Below, one piece after another: positions 26,226 through 36,200 of a stretch of 64,000 nucleotides of DNA; the first letter of the stretch is position 1, and each line of letters begins with the position of its first letter. The stretch comes from Anaeramoeba flamelloides (Eukaryota; Metamonada; Anaeramoebidae): contig JANTQA010000047.1 of assembly GCA_027625915.1 (NCBI GenBank), positions 4,588,001 to 4,652,000 of the forward strand. Reading direction: 5' to 3'. Below the pieces are notes generated by a model. It saw only the letters and a list, made by a program, of their open reading frames with translations. It made no database searches and was not told the origin of the DNA. A program made the translations under genes and the position numbers.

Positions 26226-27331
26226 CTTTTCTTCCCATTTTCTTTTTTTTAATACATCTTTTTTTTAAAAAAAATAAAAAGTTAATATGAAAAAAAAATT
26301 CATTGAAAAAAATATCAAATGAAGAAAATGGAAATTTTCTGTAGTATTTTACAATCAATATATTTGTTATGGCAAGTCTTATTCTTAACAACCATTCCTT
26401 TCCTTTGAGAATGTAAAATTATGTATAGGGTGTTTCAAAGAACCGTGAAAAACATACTTTTGTTAAAAATTTTGTTTTTTTGAATTTTAGATGTTTTATT
26501 TGATATTTCTTTAATGAAGTAGAGATTCTCTATGAAGGTTTTATTTTATCCGATTTCAAATTGAATTAATATTGATAGATTCTTAAAAACGAATAATTCG
26601 GGTTTTATTAGGCTATGGAGCGGAATAGAATTTATTGAAAACAAAAATCAATTTGATTATTTTTTTTAAGAAAAATTGAGTTTTATCAATTCAAGATTAA
26701 TAAAAAAGATACTACTTATTGACTATTATTTAAAAAAAATATTTTTTTAAATTGATTGGATTCAAACCCTGACTAATGATCAGAAAAGAACTTTATCCAA
26801 TTTCTACAAATGCATCAATTCAAAAGTGTAAAAAAATCATTATTAATGAAAATCTATTCAACTTTAATATGGTGTTTATTAAACGAAAGTTAAGAGTCTT
26901 GATAATTTTAGAAAAGTTTGTTGTAAATTATATTTTTTATTAACATATTGTGTATCTAAATAATTACTAAAATATCAAAAGGTGACATCTCCCCTTAATT
27001 TTGATTTTTTTTTTTTTTTGTATTATTTATTTTTTATCAGAGTTTTACAATTCTTTACCATCTTGGATGATTCAAACAGAAAAAAAAAACAATTAACTTT
27101 TTTTGAGCTACTCTTTGCTAGTATCTATTCTTTCAAGGGTTGATCTTCTCTTTTGACAGTAAAAAAAAAATTATACTTAGTTTTTGTTTTTGTATATTTC
27201 CTTTTGTTTGGGGATTTAGAGAAATAAACATTGAAAAATGAATCACAAAAAAAACTTTCGATATGTTGAAAATTTTTCAAATTACACTACAAATCAAATA
27301 AAAATCCTACATAAGCAATAAAATGATTAAG

Positions 27332-27511
27332 TTAAGGGACTAGTCTCTATTTAATATTTTTACCTAAATTTAATAGAAATTGAGAAAATTTTTTGCCAAT
27401 TACTTAGATTTGTAAAACCCTGTTTATTTTCATTATAAAGAATATTTCTAGATAAGGAATCCTTATTTAGAAATTGGTCAAAAAAAAAAATAATAGAGAC
27501 TAGTTACTTAA
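27332..27511. mobile_element. MITE family C copy 1 (short form)
   Basis: 180 bp with ends TTAAGGGACTAGTCTCTATT and AATAGAGACTAGTTACTTAA. The outer TTAA on both sides may be a TTAA target duplication as in piggyBac-type elements, or simply part of the inverted repeat. Inner blocks (aataaggattccttat on the reverse strand, and acctaaatttaatagaaatt) match the 942-bp form at 50771-51712 in inverted orientation. It lies about 350 bp past the 3' end of the ClC gene. Confidence 0.8.
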
Positions 27512-27858
27512 GAGATCCTTTTTCTTAAAAAAAGAGAGAGTCCACTCAAAAATATTTTCTATTTCCACCCCTTTAATTGAGTAATCAAAAAATCGAAACT
27601 TCAAATTAAATAGATTTTTTCTGTTTTCAGAGACTATCGACTTTTAATGAATAAAAATAAACTTCACTTCAATCTTTTTGAAAAGTTTAATAAAACGCGA
27701 ATGTTAACATTATTGTTGTTAGATCTAATTTCTAATTCGAAGAAAAATGAAAAATTAATCAAATGTAAAAATGTATTTAATAAAGTTGAAAAGATTAAAA
27801 ATTTTATTAGTTAAATAAATTGACTATATCTTATTCTTATTTTAAAAATATTCGATTT

Positions 27859-30411
27859 CTAATTTTCCTCTTGTTCTTCATCTTTGTTTTCATCATTTTT
27901 ATTAATGTCGATTACATCAACATGAATAGAACCAGAACCAGAACCAGAACCAGAATTGGAATTGGAAGTAGATTCTTTATCATGTTTTTCAATTTTATTA
28001 TTTGGTTTATAATTTGATAAATTTGGATTTGAATTCGAATTTGAGTCATGATCAGGATCAGGATCAGAACCAGAACCAGAATCAGAATCAGAAACGGAGT
28101 CATTTTCATTATCAGAATCTTCTGAATCTGATTCGGGTTCCATTATATCCTTTCTTGTTATCATTCCGATAACCTTATTGTTTTCGTCAGTGCAAGGAAG
28201 ATGTCTAATTCCAAGAGTTCTAAACAAGCGATAGGCTCTGGGCAGATAAGTTTTATAATTAACTGTGTACGGGGTCTTTGCGGTGATTGGTTTTAAGGAA
28301 ATGATTTTTTGCAAATCATTGCGTTGAATCTGTATATGTTCAATTTTTGTGAATCTGGGATATTCATTCATTAGGTCTTGTACAGAAATCTTAATTTTAT
28401 GGATTTTATTTGGGTTGACATTTTTGGAATTGGAATTGTCTGATTGGTGTAATTGGTCTTCAATTAGCGGCTCGTTCATGTCATCATTGGCTCTTTGCTT
28501 TCGATTTTTCATTAATGTTGCCTTTTTAATTAAGGCGACGAGATCTTCTCTTCGCACCAATCCTGTAAATTTGTTTTTGCGGTTTACAACGGGGAATGCG
28601 TTGTGGGAAGTTGTTGTCAATATCCTATGTATTTCGCCTAATGTAACTTGTTGGTTGAAGGATTTAATATCTTTATTCATTACGTCCTTGACATATTTTT
28701 TTTTAAAGGGGTGAGGCGTGTCCCATTCCAAAAATGGCACGTGGGCAATTTGGAGATGCATATCGTAGATACCATGATTGAAAAAGTCTCCAACCAATTT
28801 GGCACACATGATTGTACACATGATTGGCAAACCATACGAGATTTCGTTTGTTGCCTCGAGCAGGATTACACACAGCGAAACCGTCATCCTCATCACGCCA
28901 CCAAGCGAGCTGGCGCTGCCTATTAGCGCAAATGTTGCAGTATTAATGTGTAGATCAGGAAACATTGTATCAAATAGCCTACCTAATAATCTACCATAAC
29001 TTGCCCCAAATAGAATTACCGGTACAAACAAACCGGAGGGCACCGAGATCCCATAGGTCCATGCCGAAATGAAAAAGTAGATCAAGCCAAAAATGATTAA
29101 AGAGGTATTTGAAAAGACACCAGAAAAATGGAACAAATTTTTAATCGACTGTTCCTGGGTTTCAAAAAAAATGGATCCTAAATCGTTATAGAATCCCTTT
29201 GGACAAAACCTAACCATATTCTCAGTGACGTCGCCAGAGCTAACGCCCGGGATGATAGCAAAGTCGTGACAAGAGTGCAAAGCAAATGAGCAAACGTATG
29301 AAAAAACTGAGGTTACGATACCGACGAGGATCACTTCCAGAAATCGTGACCTTCTTGAGGTGATATATTTCCTTCTAAATTTGGTGATCTTGATGTTGAC
29401 AGAATTATAGACTGCGCCAAAGAGCCCGCCGACCACACCCACGACCAAAAAGAGTGGGAAGGTTGCAATATTGTAGGAAGTCGACTTTGTTGAAAAGTCG
29501 CCAAACGAAATCAAACCAGGTCTGTATAAGTTCCCCCAGGCACGATCCTCTCCCTCGGAGGTTCCCGATAGCAGGAAATTCAAAAAAAATGTTGCAGACA
29601 TTGCACTAAAAAAGACCCTCCAGGTCAAGGGCTGGTTCCAATAGCTGGCTCCCTCTTCAAGGGCGAATAGGACGCCGCCAATAGGCGCGCCAAATGCAGA
29701 CGCAACACCTGCTGCGGCACCGGATGCGACAAAGTCCAATTTCTCTTGATCGTTACGGAACTCCTTCAGAGAGGAGGCGTAGTCTCTTTTAAACGTGGTG
29801 GTCTTGCCCTGACTGATGCCTGCGGCAATAACAGCGCCCGAATGGATCATGGGCCCCTCCTTACCCACAGTTAGGCCCCCCGCAACAGCAAACAGCACGC
29901 CGATCGCCTTTGACACCAGCGTGGAAAAGCGTACAACCTTGGGCACCTTCACGCCGTTCATAAAGGATTTGATCTCTGGAATCCCAGAGCCCTTGGCAAC
30001 CGGGACCAAAAAGGTTAAAAAGCCCGCAATGAGCACCATCCCGAGTGAAAAGCCCACGTGTGCAAAGAACGGTTTGAAAAAGCATTTTGTATTCGACGCG
30101 ATGCAATCGTCCGTAATGAATTTTCCCGAAAACTTGAATTTGTATTCGCTCAGATGATGCACAAAGTAATCAATCAGAAACGCAACAGTCGCAGTGAAGA
30201 TCCCTATAAAGAAACAGATGACCCATCGTTTTAAATTCGTTTTTGTTTCCGCTTTCTTTGTTTCCCTTTTCAATTTCTTTTCTGTGATCTCGTTTGGTGG
30301 AGAATCATAATTTAAAGACTCAAAATTATGAACTAAGCTCGGAGCAAATTTTGTTGACATTGTTTCTTTATCTTGCTCTTCTTCGAATTGTGTATCTTCA
30401 AAAAAAGACAT
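27859..30411 (-). CDS. ClC-7/6-like chloride channel or Cl-/H+ exchanger
   Basis: An 850-residue ClC-family membrane protein with no intron. Anion-binding motif GSGIPEIK is at 141-148; the Ser suits chloride, where nitrate-preferring plant homologues have Pro. GKEGP follows at 183-187 with the gating Glu185, and LEEGASYWNQ at 251-260 supplies the proton-pathway Glu that marks exchangers. PSGLFVPVILFG is near 458-469 and the central Tyr is in ISYGLPIM near 526. Two CBS domains follow, at about 575-635 and 700-770, then a Ser/Asp/Asn-rich tail of about 85 residues. The LEEGASYWNQPLTWRVFF stretch is most like ClC-7, an exchanger of late endosomes and lysosomes, so an acidic-organelle role is inferred. 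The membrane part (about 28700-30200) is clearly richer in G+C than both ends of the gene. The N-terminal 60 residues are cytosolic and acidic, then basic. Confidence 0.96.
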   Translation of the reverse strand: MSFFEDTQFEEEQDKETMSTKFAPSLVHNFESLNYDSPPNEITEKKLKRETKKAETKTNLKRWVICFFIGIFTATVAFLIDYFVHHLSEYKFKFSGKFITDDCIASNTKCFFKPFFAHVGFSLGMVLIAGFLTFLVPVAKGSGIPEIKSFMNGVKVPKVVRFSTLVSKAIGVLFAVAGGLTVGKEGPMIHSGAVIAAGISQGKTTTFKRDYASSLKEFRNDQEKLDFVASGAAAGVASAFGAPIGGVLFALEEGASYWNQPLTWRVFFSAMSATFFLNFLLSGTSEGEDRAWGNLYRPGLISFGDFSTKSTSYNIATFPLFLVVGVVGGLFGAVYNSVNIKITKFRRKYITSRRSRFLEVILVGIVTSVFSYVCSFALHSCHDFAIIPGVSSGDVTENMVRFCPKGFYNDLGSIFFETQEQSIKNLFHFSGVFSNTSLIIFGLIYFFISAWTYGISVPSGLFVPVILFGASYGRLLGRLFDTMFPDLHINTATFALIGSASSLGGVMRMTVSLCVILLEATNEISYGLPIMCTIMCAKLVGDFFNHGIYDMHLQIAHVPFLEWDTPHPFKKKYVKDVMNKDIKSFNQQVTLGEIHRILTTTSHNAFPVVNRKNKFTGLVRREDLVALIKKATLMKNRKQRANDDMNEPLIEDQLHQSDNSNSKNVNPNKIHKIKISVQDLMNEYPRFTKIEHIQIQRNDLQKIISLKPITAKTPYTVNYKTYLPRAYRLFRTLGIRHLPCTDENNKVIGMITRKDIMEPESDSEDSDNENDSVSDSDSGSGSDPDPDHDSNSNSNPNLSNYKPNNKIEKHDKESTSNSNSGSGSGSGSIHVDVIDINKNDENKDEEQEEN

Positions 30412-31992
30412 TTTATTGAGTGTAGATTTTTTTTGTTTTTTCTTTTTCTTTTGTGAGTGATTTTGAAGAAGTCAAAGGTGTTTTGTTTTTGAAAATTGTT
30501 TTGTTGGTAAACCTTTTTGAACTTTTTTTTCTTTCTTTCTTTCTTTTATCTTAATAGAATAAAGAATGAAATCTTGAGTAACAAAAATTTGTAAAAAAAT
30601 GATTATGAATTTGGAAAACGTTGAGTGAGCAGAATTGGCTTCTGATAATGTGTCGAAAAGAAAATTCTATTTGGGTATTTACTTTGGTGGTTGTAGAAGG
30701 TCAATGTTTTTAAATTTCAGTTTTTCTCTCGCAACCTTTTTTTCCAATTGATAGATCTTTTTCGATTTGATTGTATAAAAATAAAAAAAAGAATTATTTT
30801 TTGTTTTTGTTTGTTTATATCAAGCTCAAGACAATAACTTTCTCTCCAAGTCCAAATAGTGTTACCTAAAGAATAAAAGTCAAAGATACTTTCATTTTAT
30901 AGGATCTTTTTCATTTTTTGATTAATAAAACTCCAAACTAAAAAATTAAAAGTAGAAAAACAAAGTAGAGTCTTATCTCGACAGGTTTGTTTAAAAGCCA
31001 TGTTATTAATATTACCATATTACTAAAAGCTATTTCTGAAGACAAGAAATAATTTGTTTACAGGAAATTCAATTTTTTCTCCAAATTTTTATCAAATTCA
31101 ACACAAAAACTTAAAAAGTCATAATACAATCAAGTACTAAAATCTTGTTCTTAAATAGTTGGACAAATTAATATTGAAATACCTTTTTAAACTCATTTAC
31201 TATTAATGCTATTCAAAACTCAAAATTTTTCTTCTGTATCAACAATTTTTAGTCCTGACATACTAAGATTTTATCGCTAGGAGGAGTCCAATAAAGAATT
31301 GTTCGTGTACTCTCAAAAATGGTCATAAACAACACGCCCCATAATTTAATGATAGAAAATCTTATAAGGACAAAATTGTCTCTTTTTAATAGTATTTTTT
31401 TTTTAACTATCTTTTCTTATATTGAAGAATTTAAATAGGAACACTTCAAAAAAGCAAATTCAAGATCTCAATTTATATTGTTGTTATTTAAAATTTCAAC
31501 CAAATAATTTTTCTAAATTATACAAAAGAGATATACCTGCAAGTCCATTAAGAATTGAGAATTTAACAAAATTTACATCAAATGCAATTTACAAATCATT
31601 CACAAAAAGGTATATAATAAACAAAAATATTAGATTTTTTTTTTTCATTTTAAATAATTATTTTATATATTTAAATGAACTTTTTGTGAAAATTCAGTTG
31701 TCTGAAACCTAATTTTATTTATTTATTTTGGTTTTAAATTTGTCTGAAATAATCCTGAAATTTTTTAAATAAAAAAATACAATATACATCTGAAATATTT
31801 TAAAATTCTCTTACAAGTTCAAATTTATTAATTAATTTCGTTCATAAACTTTTTTTCTCTAAAATAATCACAAAATTTAATTCAAATATTAATTATTTTT
31901 TAAATTAGCCTTTGAAAAAAAATTTTAAATTTATGAAATTATTAATTTTTATTTCAAAAAAAAAAACTCTTAAAAAAAATTTTTTTTTTTTT

Positions 31993-33080
31993 ATTATTGA
32001 AGAAGTATAAATTACACTCTAATTGCCCTTAGACTTGAATTATTTTCAGAAATTTAAGCGTAAAATCATAGGTTTCACGATTATTAATTAATGAAAATAA
32101 TTTCAAACTATTACAGTTTAAAATTATTTCATAAAGATTTTTTTCTTTTAATTTATTTTGAAAAATTAAAATATCGTTTTAATAGCTATGGTTATACCGA
32201 TAAAAAATGATCAATATTTTCTATTATTCCTTTTTGTTCATATTTTAAACATAAACGAAAAATTTATTTTTGTTTTTATTATTCAAAAAATAATTTTTTT
32301 TAGAAAGAAAAGAATAATAATTAAAATTCAAAAAAAAAATCTAAAATTAAAAGTAAAATAAAAAGAATGAAATTTATTTTTTATACTTTTTACCTTTTCC
32401 AAATTTCTCTTTTTAAGTTGTTTGGGTTCCTCCTCTTTTTGTTTTTTTAGGTGCTTGGAGAGGTTCAAGGAATAAAAATCATTATAAGAATTGGTGGACT
32501 TATGCAACTGTAGAGAACTGAATCCAACGAATGCGATCTGAAGCCAACCAAAGTGAACTGAATTGGACTTTCCGTACAATCTGTCGAGTCGTTACCTGGA
32601 CTGGGTTTTTGCTGTCGAGTCGGTATCTTGTACTGGGATTTTGCGAAAACAAGATTTGGGAAACTTGCAAAAAAAAATAAAATAAAAAAAAAAAAAGCAA
32701 CTCAATTCTGTAAAACCAAATCTTATTCTTAAAACCTTAGCACTTTATAGAATCAAACCATCTATAAAGTTTCTAAAAAACTTAATAAAGTAACCTATTT
32801 CATTTGATCTATAGTTGTTCAAATATTTAGAACTCTTTATTAAAACAAATTGAAAATATTGATCATTTTTTATGGGTCTATCCTTCCTATGAAAAAGATA
32901 GATTAATATTTCAAAACAAATTAAAAAAAAAAAAATCTTAATGAATTAATTTAAAACAAACAGTTTGAAACTATTTTCATTAAATAATAATCGTGAAATC
33001 TATGATTTTACGCTTAAATTTCTTTTTGGGAATTTAAGTAAAAGGGTATCCAGAGTGTAATTTACACTTCTTCAACAATA
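31993..33080. mobile_element. Inverted-repeat element F, 1.1 kb, with nested repeat G
   Basis: Two arms of about 118 bp, 31993-32109 and 32962-33080, are inverse copies at roughly 85% identity by eye. The left outer end reads attgaagaagtataaattac plus actct. The right outer end is the inverse of ttgaagaagtgtaaattaca plus ctct. Both arms contain aaatttaagcgtaaaatcat. The interior has no usable frame but carries repeat G at 32510-32670. A solo end lies at 10572-10622. The element ends about 130 bp from the stop of the phosphoinositide kinase gene. Confidence 0.75.
32510..32670. repeat. Dispersed repeat G copy 2, nested in element F
   Basis: It matches 22335-22512 in the same orientation. Two imperfect tandem units are plain here: ctgtcgagtcgttacctgga plus ctgggttttt, then ctgtcgagtcggtatcttgt plus actgggatttt. 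The G+C content is well above the surroundings. Confidence 0.65.
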
Positions 33081-33206
33081 AAAAAAAAAAAAAGAATGAA
33101 ATTTATTAAATAAAAAATATTATTTTTTAGTAGAATATTTGGTTGATAAAAAAATTTCTTTTGTCGATTTTTTCCAAAAAAAAAAAAAATAAAAAACTTT
33201 AGATTC

Positions 33207-36200
33207 TTATTTCTGCATATTTTTTTTCTTTTTTTTTGAATTTTCTTTTTGATTTTCTGTTTTATTTTTTGATTTTGATTTTTTTTTGTTCTTTTTCTTT
33301 GTTATTTTATTTTCATTTTCATCTACATTAACATTTTCATCTTTTGCTTTATTTATTTTTTTCTTTTTCTTTTTCTTTTTCTTTTTTTTTGTATTTTCAT
33401 TTTTACTTTCCTCTGAGTTTTTTGTATTATTTTCCTTTGTTTTTTTTCTTTTCTTTTTCTTTTTTTTTTTCTTTTTAATATTATCATTATTGTTATTATC
33501 ATTATTATTATCTTCATCATTCTCATTCTCATTCTCATTCTCATTATTTGTGACAGATTTCTTACTTCCTTTTTTTTTTCCCTTTCCCTTTCCCTTTCTC
33601 TTTCCCTTTCTCTTTCCCTTTCTCTTTCCCTTTTTTTTTTTTTTTTTTTTTTTCTTAATTTCTTGTTTTTCACTTTCACTTTCACTTTCACTTTTGAATA
33701 CATATTTATTTAAATCTTGATGTTCTTTTTCAGATCTTTTTTTATTATTTGTTGAATTCTTTTTTTTTTTCCTTGAAAATATTGAAAAGATCCTTTTTTT
33801 TTTAACAACTTTTTTTTTCTTGTCAATTTTTTTGATCCTAATTGTTGTTTTCGGTATTTCTTCTTTTTTATCATCACTATCGCTATCGGTACTACTTTCA
33901 CTTCCATTTCCACTCTCATTTTCCCTTTTCTTTTTTCTTTTTGTATCTGATTTATCTTTTTTCTTAATCTTTTTATTTTTGATTTTTAATTCAAGATCAC
34001 TGTCGCTTGTGGTATCATTATCAAAATCCTTTTTCGTTATCATATTTTTTTTTTTATTTTTTTCATATTGCTTTTTATTTTCTGTTTTGTATGATTTCTT
34101 TTTTTTCTTATTATTTTTTCTTTTCATTTTTAATTTTTGTTCTTTAATTATGTCAGGTGGTAAATTAGTAATATGCCTCATTAAAAATTGCATAAATCTT
34201 GAAGCATATTTTAGAGGATCAACAGAGGAAATAGTTTCACTGTTAAATTTCCAAGATTTGTATATATGCTCCCCCTTTTTTTTTAAATTATAAGATTGCA
34301 AAATATCAATTATTCCAAAATAATAAACTTCGTCTAAGGGGAAATTATTTTCATCTGTTGCCCTAAATCCGCCATTATCCCGTTGGAATATACATTCATC
34401 TCTTTCTCTTGGTGCGTGGTTAGCCTGTTTAACCAAGTCCATTGGAAGATCCAATTCTGGTCGATCTGTGATACTGGATAACATTTTTTTAATTCTTTTT
34501 TCCTTTCTGTTTTCTTTCAATACCCAAACTTCTTGATATTTTTCATTTTCTGAATTATACATTGAATTTGTTTTTTCCTTTTCAGATAATACCACAGTTT
34601 CCGATCCAGTGTTGTCTTCATTATTTTTATTAAGTTCCAAAATTTTTTTGTAATTGAATGATTGCATACCTTTTTTCACTTTAACCTTTCGATAATTATC
34701 CGCATCAAAATTTTTATCCTTATAAACACCAAAAAGTAAACTATAATCCATAATTTTACATTGCGCTAAAAATTTTGAATCGCGCCCCAATTGCCTGATA
34801 AAATATCTTGATTTGTTGGTTCCTAAATGGATTTGCCTTTGGAAATTTAAATCTTTTAATATTTTTTGTGCAGAATTATCTGTCTTTTTTTTTGCTAACC
34901 GCCCAACTGTTGAACCTTTTAGATCATATATTTCTGAGCATTGATAGTCTGGTGCCCAAACATTGCCCATAATAACAAAATGAATTTTTTTCCCTTTATA
35001 TGTCTTAATTCGATGCAATCCAAAGAATCTTGTTAAAATTGTGTTTTTATTTTTTAAAACATGATGGTAATAATGTGGTAAAAGTGCCTTTAATTTCAAG
35101 GCCTCGTGCTTTACTAAAGTCTTGATAACAAATCTTCCATCATATGAAAAATAAAACATTGATCCTGATTTTCCTGGTGTAATCAATTCAGTCAAAATAT
35201 AATCTGCTGTTAAACTTACCATATAATCACCTGGATCAATTCCAAATTTTTCTCTTAAATGTCGAAAGACCATAGGGCAATAATCTTTGAATTTAAAATC
35301 ATAAATTTTATGTGCCGGCGTATTTTTGCTTCCAACCCTAAGAATTTAAAAGAAAGAATAATTTTGTTTTTTAAATAAGATTTTGAAATTATTTTGTTTT
35401 TTTTTTTTTATTTTTTAGAAATTGCAAGATTTATTTGGAATAGTAATCTATTAATTTGTATGTAAAAGAAACTACATTCCAAAAATTTGGACACAATAAA
35501 AATCAAAAAAAGGTAAAAAAAAAAAAAACTCAATTTATTGTATTTTTTCAAAAGTTACTATTAAATAATGTTTAAGTTCGACGGTTTTATGTTAACCTTT
35601 TTTATATACAAATAAAAGAAAAAAAAAAATCCAAAAAAAAAAGTGTGTCTGTCCAAAATGTTGAAACGAGTGGAATAAAAAATGTCTGGCTAAGTTTATC
35701 AAAATTTCACCAACAATTATTAAATGATCAAATGGTTAGATACCATCTCAACGAATATTGTGTGATTTTTCTATTTGACTAAACTCAACTTTACCCCGTA
35801 TCAATCATTGGAAAAAAACTTTTCTGATCTCAAGAAACAAATGATGTGACTGGAAAAAAGGAAATGAAAACAAAAAACAGAAAAGACAAAAGATGATAAA
35901 AAATTTAGTAAATTCAAAATTAATCTCCAAATTGAATAAAACCGCAGTACTGTTATTCTTTTATCTGTTTTAACCTGTTTCCTAATTTTTGGAATGTAGT
36001 TGATATTCCATTGTAATTTTAGTTATGAATTGGTTTTGGTTTTTCTAAATTAATAGTATTTGAATTTTAAATCTGAAAAATTTTTCACTTCATATTCCAT
36101 TTTTGAATTACTAATAAGTTATCAAGAAAAATGAATAGAAATTGGTGTTCTCTATTTATTTGTTCTATGAATAAATACATTTTATTGTTTGTATTAAAAT

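Larger units (their letters stand above)
22757..27858. other. Intergenic region rich in repeats
   Basis: No gene was recognised in about 5.1 kb between the bleomycin hydrolase start and the 3' end of the ClC gene. It holds repeats D1, J, H1, a TA microsatellite and MITE C1, listed separately. The remainder is AT-rich with only short frames without homology (for example 25686-25886). Confidence 0.55.
30412..33206. other. Intergenic region between two - strand genes
   Basis: The left end is the 5' flank of the ClC gene. A 96-codon frame at 31422-31712 (+) has no recognisable domain and I do not call it. The right third is the 1.1-kb inverted-repeat element F (31993-33080), which contains repeat G copy 2. 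A run of pyrimidines (ctttctttctttctttt, near 30530) lies about 120 bp upstream of the ClC start. Confidence 0.5.

Noticed and set aside
26750-26800. tRNA-like T-arm (gggtttgaatcc on the - strand)
   Set aside because: No acceptor, D or anticodon stems can be built around it.
28349-30157. Several + strand frames inside the ClC gene
   Set aside because: They are antisense to a clear gene, with no domain match.
31422-31712. Possible small + strand gene of 96 codons
   Set aside because: There is no recognisable domain, the composition is like other AT-rich chance frames, and there is no convincing splice partner.
33286-34293. Phe/Ser/Leu-rich + strand frames with apparent membrane segments
   Set aside because: They are antisense shadows of the Lys-rich kinase tail.
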